Below, in pieces: positions 16,909 to 26,911 of a stretch of 64,000 nt of DNA (position 1 is the stretch's first letter; each line of letters starts with the position of its first letter). The DNA comes from Rhodanobacter sp. 7MK24 (GTDB lineage: Bacteria; Pseudomonadota; Gammaproteobacteria; Xanthomonadales; Rhodanobacteraceae), in contig NZ_JACYXL010000001.1 of NCBI RefSeq assembly GCF_014842995.1, positions 807,183-871,182 on the forward strand. The letters are read 5' to 3'. The notes beneath the pieces are model-generated. The model was not told where the DNA came from. It made no database searches and saw only the letters and a program-made list of their open reading frames with translations. A program made the translations under genes and the position numbers.

Positions 16909-19514
16909 GCGGCCAGGGCAATTGCTGTGCGTCGTCAGGCAGCGCGAACGTCGCGGCGCGCGATCCGGTGTGCGGGATGACGGTCGATCCGGCGACCTCG
17001 CAGCATCGCAGCGTGCATGCGGGCAGCGAGGTGCATTTCTGCTGCGCCGAATGCAAGGCGAAGTTCGAGGCGGAGCCGGGGCGTTATCCCGGTGGCGGGA
17101 CGGGAGTGGCGGGCGGCTGCTGCTCGTCCGAGGCGATGCCGTCCTTCCCGCGAAAGCTGGAGTCCAACGACTTCGGTTCAAAAGCCGCCGAGTCGCTGGA
17201 CTCCGACCTTCGCCGGGACGACGAGCCAGGGCATGCGCTGGCGAAAGACCCGGTGTGCGGCATGGCCGTTGATCCGCAAACCACGGCGCACCATGCCACG
17301 CACGACGGCCACGACTACCACTTCTGCGCCGCACGCTGTCGCGAGAAATTCGTGGCCGATCCCTCGGCTTACCTCGGTGGGCGCCGACCTTCGTCGCCGG
17401 TACAAGCCGATGCCGTCTACACCTGTCCGATGCATCCCGAGGTGCAGCAAATCGGCCCCGGCGATTGCCCCAGGTGCGGCATGGCGCTGGAGCCGATGGT
17501 GCCTGCGCTGGACGAGGGCGACGGTGGCGAGCTGTGCACCATGGCGCGGCGCTTCTGGACGCTTTTTGCATTGACCCTGCCGGTATTCCTACTGGCGATG
17601 GGGCCGCACGTGTTCGGTTGGCACTTGCCTGTGCCGGCCGGCTGGGTCGAGGCGCTGTTTTCCAGCGTAGTGGTGCTGTGGGGCGGCGCGCCGTTCTTCG
17701 CGCGCGGCTGGCGTTCGCTCAAGCCATGGTCGCCCAACATGTACACGCTGATTGCGCTGGGCACCGGCGTGGCATGGGCGTTCAGTGCGGTGGCCTTTCT
17801 CGCGCCGGGTCTGTTCCCGGCGGGTTTGCGCGACGCGCACGGTCGCATGGGCGTGTATTTCGAATCGGCGGCAGTGATCGTCACCCTGGTGACGTTGGGC
17901 GATTTCCTCGAACTGCGTGCGCGCCGTCGTACCGGCTCGGCGCTCAAGGCGCTGCTTGGGCTGGCGCCGAAGACGGCGCGGCGCGTTGCCGCCGACGGCA
18001 GCGAATCCGACGTGCCGCTGGACGAGGTACGCGTGGGTGACACCCTGCGCGTGCGCCCCGGCGAGAAGGTGCCGGTGGACGGCGAGGTGATCGAGGGCGG
18101 CAGCCACGTGGACGAGTCGATGCTCACCGGCGAAGCCATGCCGGTGGCGAAGGGCAAGGGCGACATGCTGGCCGGCGGCACCTTGAACCGCGAAGGCGCA
18201 TTGCTGATGCGTGCGCACAAGGTCGGCAGCGAAACCCTGCTGGCGCAGATCGTCGGCCTCGTCGCGCAGGCCCAGCGCAGCAAGGCGCCATTGCAGCGCA
18301 TGGCCGACAAGGTGGCCGCATGGTTCGTGCCCGCGGTGGCGGCGGTGGCCGGGCTGGCGTTCGCTGCATGGATGATGCTCGGGCCGCCGCCGCCATTCGC
18401 GCATGCGCTGGTCGCGGCGGTGTCGGTGCTCATCATTGCCTGCCCCTGTGCGCTGGGCTTGGCCACGCCGATCTCCATCATGGTGGCCAGCGGGCGCGGC
18501 GCGCAGCTCGGCGTGTTGTTCAAGGACGCCGGTGCCATCGAGGCGCTGCGGGGCATCGATACCCTGGTGCTGGACAAGACCGGCACGCTCACCGAAGGCA
18601 GGCCCGCGCTCACCGAAGTGGTGGCGCTGAACGGCCAGCCGCGTGAACGGCTGCTGGCGCTGGCCGCCGCACTGGAGCGTCGCAGCGAGCACCCGCTGGC
18701 ACATGCCATCGTGGACGCGGCAGACAACGAAGGCGTGGCGTCGCTGGATGCGGCCGAATTCCATGCGCTCGCCGGCCGCGGCGTCGTCGCCACGGTGGAT
18801 GGCGCCAGCGTGGCACTGGGCAATGCGAAGCTGCTTGGAGAAATCGGGGTCGCGATCGAGCCGGGGGCAAGCCAGCGCGCGGGTGCGCTGCGTGCGCAGG
18901 GCGCCACGGTGGTGCATCTCGTCGTGGACGGTTCGCTGGTTGCGCTGTTCGCGGTGGCGGATCGCGTCAAGCCCGAGGCGCGGCGGATCGTGGGGGCGCT
19001 CAAGGCGTCAGGCGTGCGCGTCGTGATGCTCACCGGCGACAACGCCACCACCGCGCAGGCGGTGGCGCAGGAACTGGATATTGGCGAGGTGCACGCCGAG
19101 GTTTCGCCGGCCGACAAGGCGGCAGCGGTAAACGCCTTGCGTGCGCAAGGCCGCAAGGTGGCGATGGCTGGCGACGGCGTCAACGACGCGCCCGCGCTGG
19201 CGGCTGCCGATGTCGGCATCGCGATGGGCAACGGCAGCGACGTGGCGATGGAGAGTGCGCAAGTCACCCTCGTGAAGGGCGATCTGGCTGCGATCCTGCG
19301 TGCCCGCTCGCTGTCGCGCGCTACGGTGCGCAATATCCGCCAGAACCTGTTCTTCGCTTTCGCCTACAACGGTATCGGCGTCCCGCTGGCGGCCGGCCTG
19401 CTGTATCCGGTGTTCGGCATCACGCTCTCGCCGATGATCGCCGCGCTGGCGATGAGCCTGAGCTCGGTGTCGGTGGTGGGCAATGCGCTGCGTCTGCGTG
19501 GCACACGGCTATGA
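16905..19514 (+). CDS. P1B-1 copper/silver-exporting ATPase with YHS and metal-binding N-terminus
   Basis: An 869-residue inner membrane pump. In place of HMA domains the N-terminus carries two YHS domains (about 20-60 and 114-157, each with DPVCGM and paired cysteines) and a CPMH...CPRCGM zinc-ribbon-like metal-binding domain (171-197). The core has the TGEAMP actuator loop, Cys513-Pro-Cys515 in membrane helix 6, phosphorylated Asp557 (DKTGT), SEHPL, MLTGDN and [20 protein letters not shown] and [11 protein letters not shown] are the helix 7 and 8 signatures of Cu(I)/Ag(I) pumps. Residues 79-107, between the YHS domains, are encoded by a palindromic repeat (17141-17222). It is co-transcribed with the overlapping merR gene. 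Confidence 0.93.
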   Translation: MSGQGNCCASSGSANVAARDPVCGMTVDPATSQHRSVHAGSEVHFCCAECKAKFEAEPGRYPGGGTGVAGGCCSSEAMPSFPRKLESNDFGSKAAESLDSDLRRDDEPGHALAKDPVCGMAVDPQTTAHHATHDGHDYHFCAARCREKFVADPSAYLGGRRPSSPVQADAVYTCPMHPEVQQIGPGDCPRCGMALEPMVPALDEGDGGELCTMARRFWTLFALTLPVFLLAMGPHVFGWHLPVPAGWVEALFSSVVVLWGGAPFFARGWRSLKPWSPNMYTLIALGTGVAWAFSAVAFLAPGLFPAGLRDAHGRMGVYFESAAVIVTLVTLGDFLELRARRRTGSALKALLGLAPKTARRVAADGSESDVPLDEVRVGDTLRVRPGEKVPVDGEVIEGGSHVDESMLTGEAMPVAKGKGDMLAGGTLNREGALLMRAHKVGSETLLAQIVGLVAQAQRSKAPLQRMADKVAAWFVPAVAAVAGLAFAAWMMLGPPPPFAHALVAAVSVLIIACPCALGLATPISIMVASGRGAQLGVLFKDAGAIEALRGIDTLVLDKTGTLTEGRPALTEVVALNGQPRERLLALAAALERRSEHPLAHAIVDAADNEGVASLDAAEFHALAGRGVVATVDGASVALGNAKLLGEIGVAIEPGASQRAGALRAQGATVVHLVVDGSLVALFAVADRVKPEARRIVGALKASGVRVVMLTGDNATTAQAVAQELDIGEVHAEVSPADKAAAVNALRAQGRKVAMAGDGVNDAPALAAADVGIAMGNGSDVAMESAQVTLVKGDLAAILRARSLSRATVRNIRQNLFFAFAYNGIGVPLAAGLLYPVFGITLSPMIAALAMSLSSVSVVGNALRLRGTRL
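17141..17222. repeat. Dispersed palindromic element, copy 3, inside the copper ATPase gene
   Basis: An 82-bp element with 32-base inverted arms: 25 of 32 positions match between the start at 17141 and the complement of the end at 17222. It is read in frame as [14 protein letters not shown]...DLRRDDE (residues 80-107), a linker between two YHS domains. The same family occurs outside genes at 6930, 13586 and 28301. Confidence 0.8.
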
Positions 19515-19588
19515 GCGGCCTGCCGTGACGGCTGTCACTTCCGATCGCTGACGATAGCGCCTGCCGCGAAGCGGGCCATTGGCGGAGC

Positions 19589-19622
19589 ATCTCCTTCACC
19601 ACCAACGCGGATCGAAGGAGAT
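19589..19622 (+). promoter_or_regulatory. Hairpin that sequesters the ribosome site of the 43-residue ORF
   Basis: ATCTCCTTC (19589-19597) is perfectly complementary to GAAGGAGAT (19614-19622), which contains the Shine-Dalgarno sequence of the ORF starting at 19627. The loop is 16 bases. In RNA the 9-bp stem would hide the ribosome site, as in RNA thermometers or antisense-controlled leaders. Confidence 0.55.
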
Positions 19623-19626
19623 CCCA

Positions 19627-19758
19627 ATGAATACGTTCGCCGCAGCTCGCCATGCCATGAACCGCCACGCGCCAGTGATGCTGGCGCTGCTTTCCAGCTT
19701 GTCCATTGCTTTCGGTTTCCTCTGGTCGCTGCATGCGGCCATCCACACGCTCGCCTGA
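19627..19758 (+). CDS. Small membrane protein (43 aa), unrecognised
   Basis: A 43-residue ORF, MNTFAAARHAMNR followed by one hydrophobic helix (APVMLALLSSLSIAFGFLW) and a short tail. An optimal GAAGGAG ribosome site lies five bases before the ATG, which makes translation credible despite the length. The preceding bases can fold over that site (19589-19622). It lies 112 bases after the copper ATPase and 82 bases before folC, on the same strand. The family is not recognised. A small membrane protein that modulates a partner, or a toxin-like peptide, are both possible; neither is supported beyond the shape. Confidence 0.6.
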   Translation: MNTFAAARHAMNRHAPVMLALLSSLSIAFGFLWSLHAAIHTLA

Positions 19759-19840
19759 GCAGCACATGCGCGCGGGCTATGCGCAGGCTTCGGACAGGTT
19801 CTAAGCTGCGCGCTTTTCCGAAGCACGTGAAGCCCCGCGC

Positions 19841-21121
19841 ATGTCCCGCACCCTTGCCGAATGGCTGGCATACCAGGAACGCGTCCACCCGCGCAGCATC
19901 GAACTGGGCCTGGAACGCGTGCGCGGCGTCTGGCAACGGATGGGCGCGACTGCGCCGGCGCAGCGCGTAGTCATCGTGGGCGGTACCAACGGCAAGGGCT
20001 CCACGGTGGCGTTGCTGGAGGCGATGGCGCATGCCGCAGGCTTGCGCACCGGCGCGTTCACCTCGCCGCACCTGCTGGCGTACAACGAGCGTGTGCGCAT
20101 CGATGGCCATGATGTGGACGATGCCGCGCTGGTCGCGAGCTTCGAGCGTATTGAAACCGCGCGCGGAGACATTCCTCTCACGTATTTCGAATACGGCACG
20201 CTGGCGGCGCTGGATCTCTTCGCCCGCGCGAAGCTCGATCTGGCGATCCTCGAAGTCGGCCTTGGCGGCCGGCTGGACGCGGTGAACATCGTCGACGCCG
20301 ACGTGGCTGTGGTCACCACGGTGGACCTCGACCACATGGACTGGCTGGGTCCGGATCGCGACAGCATCGGCCGCGAGAAAGCCGGCATCGCACGCGCTGG
20401 CCGGCCAGTGATCGTGGGCGAACTCGAGCCGCCGCAAGGCCTGCTCGATGCACTGGCATCCTGCGGCGCGAACGTCGAACGCGCAGGTGCGGACTTCACT
20501 GCGGAGCGGCTGGCGGCTGGCTGGCGCTGGCGGCATCGCGACGGCACCGCGATGGAATTGCCGTTGCCTGCGCTTGCGGCACCGGTGCAGATCGCCAATG
20601 CGGCGGCGGCCATTGCCGCGTTGCATGCACTGTGGGCGGTGGGCGACTTGCTGGCGGCGGAGGACGCCTATGCCGCGGTCTGCCGAGGCCTGCGGGATGC
20701 GCGGGTGGCCGCACGCTTGCAAGTGTTGGGCGGTGATCCGCCGCTGGTCGTGGACGTGGGCCACAACCCACAGGCCGCGCGTGCGCTGGCCGCATGGCTG
20801 GATGCGCAGCCGCCAGCACGCACCCATGCGGTGTACGGCGCATTGGCGGACAAGGACGTGGCCGGCGTGATCGCCGCGCTCGGGACGCGCATCGCCACCT
20901 GGCATCTCGCCGGGCTGGATGGCGTGACCTCGCGTGGACTGGCGGCGGATGCACTGGCGGACATCCTGCGGCAGATCTTGCCCGGGTCGGATTTCGACCG
21001 GCACGCCGACGTGGCGGGCGCCTTGGCCGCGGCGCGCGCCATGGCGAAGCCGGGCGAACGCATCCTCGTGTTTGGTTCGTTCTTCGTTGCCGCAGCGGCG
21101 ATGGCTGAACGCGGCGGGTGA
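19841..21121 (+). CDS. folC: Bifunctional dihydrofolate/folylpolyglutamate synthase
   Basis: A 426-residue cytoplasmic ligase of the Mur-ligase fold. It joins glutamate to dihydropteroate and extends folate polyglutamate tails using ATP. The P-loop is VGGTNGKGST, and the FolC signatures TSPHLLAYNERVRI, LEVGLGGRLDAVN and DHMDWLG are present, with DVGHNPQAA in the C-terminal domain. The length is normal. It heads the folC-SPOR-cvpA-purF run common to gammaproteobacteria and complements pabB and pabC near 54-56 kb. Confidence 0.96.
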   Translation: MSRTLAEWLAYQERVHPRSIELGLERVRGVWQRMGATAPAQRVVIVGGTNGKGSTVALLEAMAHAAGLRTGAFTSPHLLAYNERVRIDGHDVDDAALVASFERIETARGDIPLTYFEYGTLAALDLFARAKLDLAILEVGLGGRLDAVNIVDADVAVVTTVDLDHMDWLGPDRDSIGREKAGIARAGRPVIVGELEPPQGLLDALASCGANVERAGADFTAERLAAGWRWRHRDGTAMELPLPALAAPVQIANAAAAIAALHALWAVGDLLAAEDAYAAVCRGLRDARVAARLQVLGGDPPLVVDVGHNPQAARALAAWLDAQPPARTHAVYGALADKDVAGVIAALGTRIATWHLAGLDGVTSRGLAADALADILRQILPGSDFDRHADVAGALAAARAMAKPGERILVFGSFFVAAAAMAERGG

Positions 21122-21149
21122 AGGCGGGCGGTGCGCGGGGCAGGGCAGG

Positions 21150-21155
21150 TATAAT
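21150..21155 (+). promoter_or_regulatory. Perfect TATAAT box before the SPOR gene
   Basis: TATAAT, preceded by GG, lies 42 bases before the TTG start of the SPOR-domain gene in the short folC gap. No good -35 box is seen, so it may be a weak internal promoter of the folC-purF unit. Confidence 0.35.
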
Positions 21156-21196
21156 CGCCGGATCGCAGGCCGCGCCGGCCGCCTCGGAGCGAACTC

Positions 21197-22351
21197 TTGA
21201 AAACACGTCTGCTGGGGGCCTTCGTACTGGTAGCCCTGCTTGTCATCTTCGTGCCGATGTTTTTCTCCAGCAATCCGTCGTCGGCCCCGGCCGGCGACCA
21301 GTCGGTGAGCCTGACGATTCCGCCCGTGCAGGACAGCAACCTGCAGACGCGCACCATGAGTCTCGCGCCAGGGGCGCCGGCGGCTTCCGGCACGGCGGCT
21401 CCGGTGGCCAACGCAGCCAGCGCAGCCACGACGGCGCAGGCATCGGCAAGCAGCAGCCAGCTTGCCTCGGTGGACATTCCCTCGAATCGCCCCACCGACG
21501 TGGGCACCGATGCCGCCGCCCCGAAGGCGCAGCCGAACGGGCCGACGATGGGCTCCGGCGCTTCGCCGTCGCAGCCGGTGATTCCACTGCAGGGCGGTTC
21601 CTCGGGCGTATCGAAGGGCGCGGTCGCGGCGGGTGCTGCGATGACGGGGGCGGCCGTGGTGGCCGCCGCGACGCATGATTCGTCGCCGACCAAGAGCCCG
21701 GTCGCTGCGCCGGTTGCGGCCACGCCGGCAGCCACGCCGCCGGCGCCGTCTGCAGCGGCGGACCGTTCGATTTACGTGCTCAACCTCAGTGCCTATGCCA
21801 ATGCGGACAGCGTGGATCGCCTGGTGCGCCGCGTGCGCGGCTTCGGTTACCCCGTGCTCACCCGCATCATCACGCAGGCGGGCAAACAGCTCACCCTGGT
21901 GACCGCCGGCCCGTTCGATTCGCGTACCAGTGCCGAGGCGGCGCGCCTGAAGATCACCCAGGCGATCCCCAGCGTGCCGGCGAAGCTGGTGGAGGGCCTG
22001 GGCCACGCCGACTCCAATATCGCGTCGGCGCCGGTGGCGACGACGATGGCCGCCAATGCGCCGCGCACCGCGGCGGTCGCCGCAAGCCCGACAACTGCCG
22101 CTGCCGCGCCGCGCACCGGCGGCTATGCCGTGCAACTGGCTGCGATGGGCAGCCAGGCCGACGCCAATGCACTGCGCGACAAGCTGCGTGCCGCTGGTTT
22201 CGACGGTTACGTGGATACCGTCAGCGTGAACGGCAAGCAGCTGTGGCGCGTGCGCGCCGGACCGCAGACGCAGCGCGCCGATGCCGAGCGCGTGCGCGAC
22301 CAGATCCAGGCGAAGCTGAGCGTTGGCGGCAACGTGGTTCGCGTTCCATGA
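21197..22351 (+). CDS. SPOR-domain membrane protein (DedD-like)
   Basis: A 384-residue protein with a TTG start, chosen because it begins MKTRLLGAFVLVALLVIF, a single membrane anchor, behind a GGAGCGA ribosome site. A long Ala/Ser/Pro-rich periplasmic linker follows. Two SPOR repeats are visible at about 195-265 (IYVLNLSAYANADSVDRLV) and 310-384 (YAVQLAAMGSQADANALRDK). SPOR domains bind denuded septal peptidoglycan, so a role at the division site is likely, as for DedD, which occupies the same folC-cvpA position in E. coli. Confidence 0.88.
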   Translation: MKTRLLGAFVLVALLVIFVPMFFSSNPSSAPAGDQSVSLTIPPVQDSNLQTRTMSLAPGAPAASGTAAPVANAASAATTAQASASSSQLASVDIPSNRPTDVGTDAAAPKAQPNGPTMGSGASPSQPVIPLQGGSSGVSKGAVAAGAAMTGAAVVAAATHDSSPTKSPVAAPVAATPAATPPAPSAAADRSIYVLNLSAYANADSVDRLVRRVRGFGYPVLTRIITQAGKQLTLVTAGPFDSRTSAEAARLKITQAIPSVPAKLVEGLGHADSNIASAPVATTMAANAPRTAAVAASPTTAAAAPRTGGYAVQLAAMGSQADANALRDKLRAAGFDGYVDTVSVNGKQLWRVRAGPQTQRADAERVRDQIQAKLSVGGNVVRVP

Positions 22352-22375
22352 ACCGCGGACTAGCCTGAGTTGCCC

Positions 22376-23080
22376 ATGAACTGGATCGACTTCACCATCC
22401 TTGGCGTGCTGGGCGTGTCGGTGCTGATCGGCCTGTTCCGCGGCCTCGTCTCCGAGGTGCTGGCGTTGGCGATCTGGATCGCCGCGTTCTGGGTGGCGTG
22501 GCTGTTCGGGCCGATGGTGTCCGCGCACCTTGGGATGATCACCATGCCCATGTTGCGGGAGGCAGCCGGCTACGCGTTGTGCTTCGTGCTGGTGCTGGTG
22601 CTGGGGGCGTTCCTGCGCTTCTTCGTGCAGCGTTTGCTGGTGAGCACGGGCCTGTCGGGCACCGATCGCCTGCTCGGCATGGTTTTCGGATTCGTGCGCG
22701 GTGCGCTGATCGTGTGCGTACTGGTATTCCTGTGCCAGCTCACCGGCTTCACCCGCGAGCCGATGTGGCGGCAGTCGATGCTGCTGCCGCCGTTCCAGAG
22801 CGCCACCATCTGGCTGGGCCAGCAGGTACCGCCCAGTGTGCGCCAACACCTCAATGCAACGGCGGCGACAAATTCGTTGCGCGACCATCTGAATCCCGCA
22901 TCGGTGTCGAGTACCTTGCGTGGACAGTTGAATTCGCCTGCGTGGTCGAACGCCTTGCGCGGCCACCTGGATCCTTCGGCCTTGCCCGAGGCATTGCGCA
23001 GCCAGCTGCCAGCCACCATATCCACGCCAGGTGCGGCGCCCGCGCCGGCCGCCACCGTTTCTCCTTCGAATCACCCTTAG
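22376..23080 (+). CDS. cvpA: CvpA-family membrane protein
   Basis: A 234-residue protein from ATG 22376; a TTG six bases upstream is less likely. The first 130 residues carry four membrane segments matching CvpA (MNWIDFTILGVLGVSVLIGL, then RGLVSEVLALAIWIAAF and GTDRLLGMVFGFVRGALI). The C-terminal 90 residues are a polar tail with a loose repeat of the form SLRDHLNPASVSSTLRGQLN, which is not part of the core family. The gene lies directly before purF, as in E. coli. The function is linked to envelope stress and colicin V production and remains unclear. Confidence 0.88.
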   Translation: MNWIDFTILGVLGVSVLIGLFRGLVSEVLALAIWIAAFWVAWLFGPMVSAHLGMITMPMLREAAGYALCFVLVLVLGAFLRFFVQRLLVSTGLSGTDRLLGMVFGFVRGALIVCVLVFLCQLTGFTREPMWRQSMLLPPFQSATIWLGQQVPPSVRQHLNATAATNSLRDHLNPASVSSTLRGQLNSPAWSNALRGHLDPSALPEALRSQLPATISTPGAAPAPAATVSPSNHP

Positions 23081-23092
23081 CAGGTCTCCATC

Positions 23093-24568
<1,476 letters not shown>

Positions 24569-24572
24569 CTGC

Positions 24573-24950
24573 TCAGCGCGTGTTGTGGCCGATGTGCCAC
24601 AACACGCCGGTGGGGTCGATGAGGTGGAAGTCGCGCATGCCCCATGGGCGATCACCGGGTGCGTTCATGCGTACGCCGTGCGTGGCGTATCTGCCCACGA
24701 TGTCCTGCTCGGTCAGTCGTTGGTGCCAGGCGTCCACATCGTCCACCAGCAAATGCATCATGAAATTGTCGGCGTGCATCTGCCGGTAGAAATGCTGCAG
24801 CAGGAAGCTGCACCCGCCGAGCGCGAAGTAGGCGACGCCTTCGAACTCCGATTTTTCCGTGAAGCCGAGATCGGCGTAGAAGCGCCGCGACAGCTCATAG
24901 TCGCGTGCGGGAACAAAGGTCTTGATTTCGATCGCGCCGAGCCCGGTCAT
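24573..24950 (-). CDS. VOC-family protein (glyoxalase/bleomycin-resistance fold)
   Basis: A 125-residue single VOC module pair: IEIKTFVPARDYELSRRFYADLGF at the start and a C-terminal half ending in FHLIDPTGVLWHIG, the typical strand with a candidate metal ligand. Such proteins are dimeric metalloenzymes, or binding proteins for antibiotics such as bleomycin. Nothing in the sequence fixes the substrate. It is convergent with purF. Confidence 0.85.
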   Translation of the reverse strand: MTGLGAIEIKTFVPARDYELSRRFYADLGFTEKSEFEGVAYFALGGCSFLLQHFYRQMHADNFMMHLLVDDVDAWHQRLTEQDIVGRYATHGVRMNAPGDRPWGMRDFHLIDPTGVLWHIGHNTR

Positions 24951-25045
24951 GGTCCATTCCTTGCGAGGATCCGCGGCTGACTATGCATGCCGCGCATGAC
25001 GGCGGCAATTCGGCCTGGCACCCAGTGGTCGCTACACTGCGCGCC

Positions 25046-25864
25046 ATGAACGATCTGCACCAAGCCGCCAAGCGTTGCCTTGACGCCAGCGATCCGGCCG
25101 AGAAATTGCGCCTCACCCATGAAACCTGGCAAGCCCTGCAGATCGGCGATTTGCGGCCCGGCGATCCGGCATCCGCGGCAGCCCCCATCGGCGCCCCCGG
25201 TCGCCCCGCCAAGCCGCAATTGGTCAGCGCTCGTCAGGTGCCGCAGCGCGGCCTTGGCAGTGCCGAAGGCCGCGCCGCCCTGGTGCATGCGGTGGCACAC
25301 ATCGAGTTCAACGCGATCAATCTCGCCTGGGACGCCGTCTATCGTTTCCGCGGCATGCCTGATGCCTACTACCGCGACTGGGCCAGTTGCGCTCACGACG
25401 AAGCCCGCCACTTCGCGTTGCTTTCTACGCGGCTGGCGGAGTTGGGCCATGCCTACGGCGACTTCGATGCGCACAACGGCCTGTGGGAAATGGCCGAGAA
25501 AACCGCGCACTCCGACACCGCACGCATGGCCCTGGTGCCGCGCGTGCTGGAGGCGCGCGGACTGGACGTGACGCCCGGCATGATCGAACGCCTGCGCCAT
25601 GCAGGCGACGAACGCACCATTGCCGTATTGGAAGTGATCCTGCGCGAAGAGGTGGCCCATGTCGCCGCCGGCACGCGTTGGTACCGCTGGTGCTGCGAAC
25701 GGGACGGCATCGATCCTTTCGACACCTTTTTCGACTTGCTGCGCGACTATCTCGGCGTCAGCTTGCGCGGTCCGTTCAACCGTCCGGCGCGATTGGAAGC
25801 CGGTTTTGTCGAGGCCGAGTTGGATCGGTTGACGACGCTCGCCACCGCGGATCGGAACCCCTGA
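25046..25864 (+). CDS. Ferritin-like DUF455 protein
   Basis: A 272-residue protein from ATG 25046, chosen because an upstream frame start at 24983 adds non-conserved residues. The core is a four-helix bundle with ferritin-like metal ligands: AHIEFNAINLAWD, CAHDEARHFALLS, and ILREEVAHVAAGTRWY (Glu, His and ExxH patterns). This is the DUF455 family, which is widespread, usually a single gene, and of unknown reaction. A di-iron oxidase or hydroxylase role is plausible from the ligand set. No operon partner is seen. Confidence 0.82.
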   Translation: MNDLHQAAKRCLDASDPAEKLRLTHETWQALQIGDLRPGDPASAAAPIGAPGRPAKPQLVSARQVPQRGLGSAEGRAALVHAVAHIEFNAINLAWDAVYRFRGMPDAYYRDWASCAHDEARHFALLSTRLAELGHAYGDFDAHNGLWEMAEKTAHSDTARMALVPRVLEARGLDVTPGMIERLRHAGDERTIAVLEVILREEVAHVAAGTRWYRWCCERDGIDPFDTFFDLLRDYLGVSLRGPFNRPARLEAGFVEAELDRLTTLATADRNP

Positions 25865-25913
25865 TTCGCGGACACTGAATGCTCACGTTGCTGAACGCCA
25901 GCGTCGCGCGGGT

Positions 25914-25919
25914 TTGACA
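25914..25919 (+). promoter_or_regulatory. Candidate -35 box for the 26086 gene
   Basis: A perfect TTGACA followed 17 bases later by GAGGAT, a weak -10. It lies about 165 bases before the ATG at 26086. Only the -35 half is convincing. Confidence 0.3.
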
Positions 25920-26085
25920 GAGCCATCCCTGCTCACGAGGATGGGGACGCGCTGCATCGACGGCGCTCTCTTCGCGACGGCCTTGGCTACTTCGTCGTCA
26001 GCATCCTTCGGCGCTTCGGCGTGATGTGATTCCCCTGCTGACAGGTTTGCCGTCGCGCTCCCATTCCCCCCGAGGAGGAGACGAC

Positions 26086-26586
26086 ATGAAACAGGCCACG
26101 CATTTCATTTTCCCGGCCATGCTGCTGGTTTTCGGTAGCGCATCCGCTCAGCAGAGGGCTCCCGCGCCGCAAGCCCCGCAACCACAGCAGCAATCACAGC
26201 CTGCACAGCAGGAGCAGCCTTCGCAGCAGGCACCCTTGCAGGTTTCGGCGGCGCAGATGGCAAGTTGCGGTGGCGTTGCGAACAAGGCAATCACGGCTAT
26301 GGACAAGGGCGACTTCGATGGAGCGACGCAGGCGTTCGCTCCGCAGCAGAAACCTTCAACAGACAAGCTGCAGCAGGCTTGGGGGTCGCTGACCAAGCAG
26401 TACGGCAATCCCAAGTCGATCGGCAACGCGGACAAGGGCCAGTTGATGCAAGGCGACGTCATCGTGCTTGTCCCGATGAAGTTCGACAAAGGACAGGTGG
26501 GAGCAGAAGCCGCCTGCAGCCCTGGCGGCCAATTGGTGATGCTGCGTTTCGGGCAAATGCCGGACGCGACAGGTTCGAAATCCTGA
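26086..26586 (+). CDS. Exported small protein, DUF3887-like fold (tentative)
   Basis: A 166-residue protein with a strong GAGGAGGAG ribosome site and a signal peptide (FIFPAMLLVFGSASAQ). Residues 22-52 are a Gln/Pro-rich linker. The folded part has two cysteines (MASCGGVANKAITAMDKGDFDGAT and AEAACSPGG) and the pattern of a small alpha+beta domain in which a helix pair is followed by paired strands, like DUF3887 proteins. Function is unknown and the location is probably periplasmic. Two hairpins follow the stop. Confidence 0.7.
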   Translation: MKQATHFIFPAMLLVFGSASAQQRAPAPQAPQPQQQSQPAQQEQPSQQAPLQVSAAQMASCGGVANKAITAMDKGDFDGATQAFAPQQKPSTDKLQQAWGSLTKQYGNPKSIGNADKGQLMQGDVIVLVPMKFDKGQVGAEAACSPGGQLVMLRFGQMPDATGSKS

Positions 26587-26591
26587 CGTCG

Positions 26592-26665
26592 ATCCCTTGT
26601 GCAGGCCGCACGGTTTGCGCAAGGGATGCCGGAAACAAGAAAGCCGCCTTGGAGGGCGGCTTTTC
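26592..26665 (+). terminator. Double hairpin terminator
   Basis: The first stem pairs ATCCCTTG (26592-26599) with CAAGGGAT (26620-26627). The second pairs AAGCCGCC (26641-26648) with GGCGGCTT (26655-26662) and runs into TTTTC. It separates the 26086 gene from the convergent tRNA-Pro. Confidence 0.7.
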
Positions 26666-26700
26666 CGTTCTCGAGACCGAGGGACTCGGGAGTTCGAACT

Positions 26701-26777
26701 TGGTCGGGGAGACAGGATTTGAACCTGCGACTTCTACGTCCCGAACGTAGCGCTCTACCAGGCTGAGCTACACCCCG
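26701..26777 (-). tRNA. tRNA-Pro (anticodon CGG)
   Basis: A 77-base cloverleaf with encoded CCA. Acceptor CGGGGTG pairs with CTCCCCG, the D arm is GCTC...GAGC, the anticodon stem is CTACG/CGTAG with loop TTCGGGA giving CGG, and the T arm is GCAGG TTCAAAT CCTGT. C1-G72 with A73 is the proline identity pattern. Position 6-67 is a T-T mismatch, which is unusual. Confidence 0.95.
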
Positions 26778-26911
26778 TGGGAGCCGCGTATCTTAATGAC
26801 GGCGGCAGGCCTTGGCAACAGGTCTTCGCCGGCTGCGGAGGCCGGGGGGCCATCTGTTAATCTTGGCGGCTATCGCCGTGCGGCGATTCCATCCCCGTCA
26901 CAGAGGTTTCC

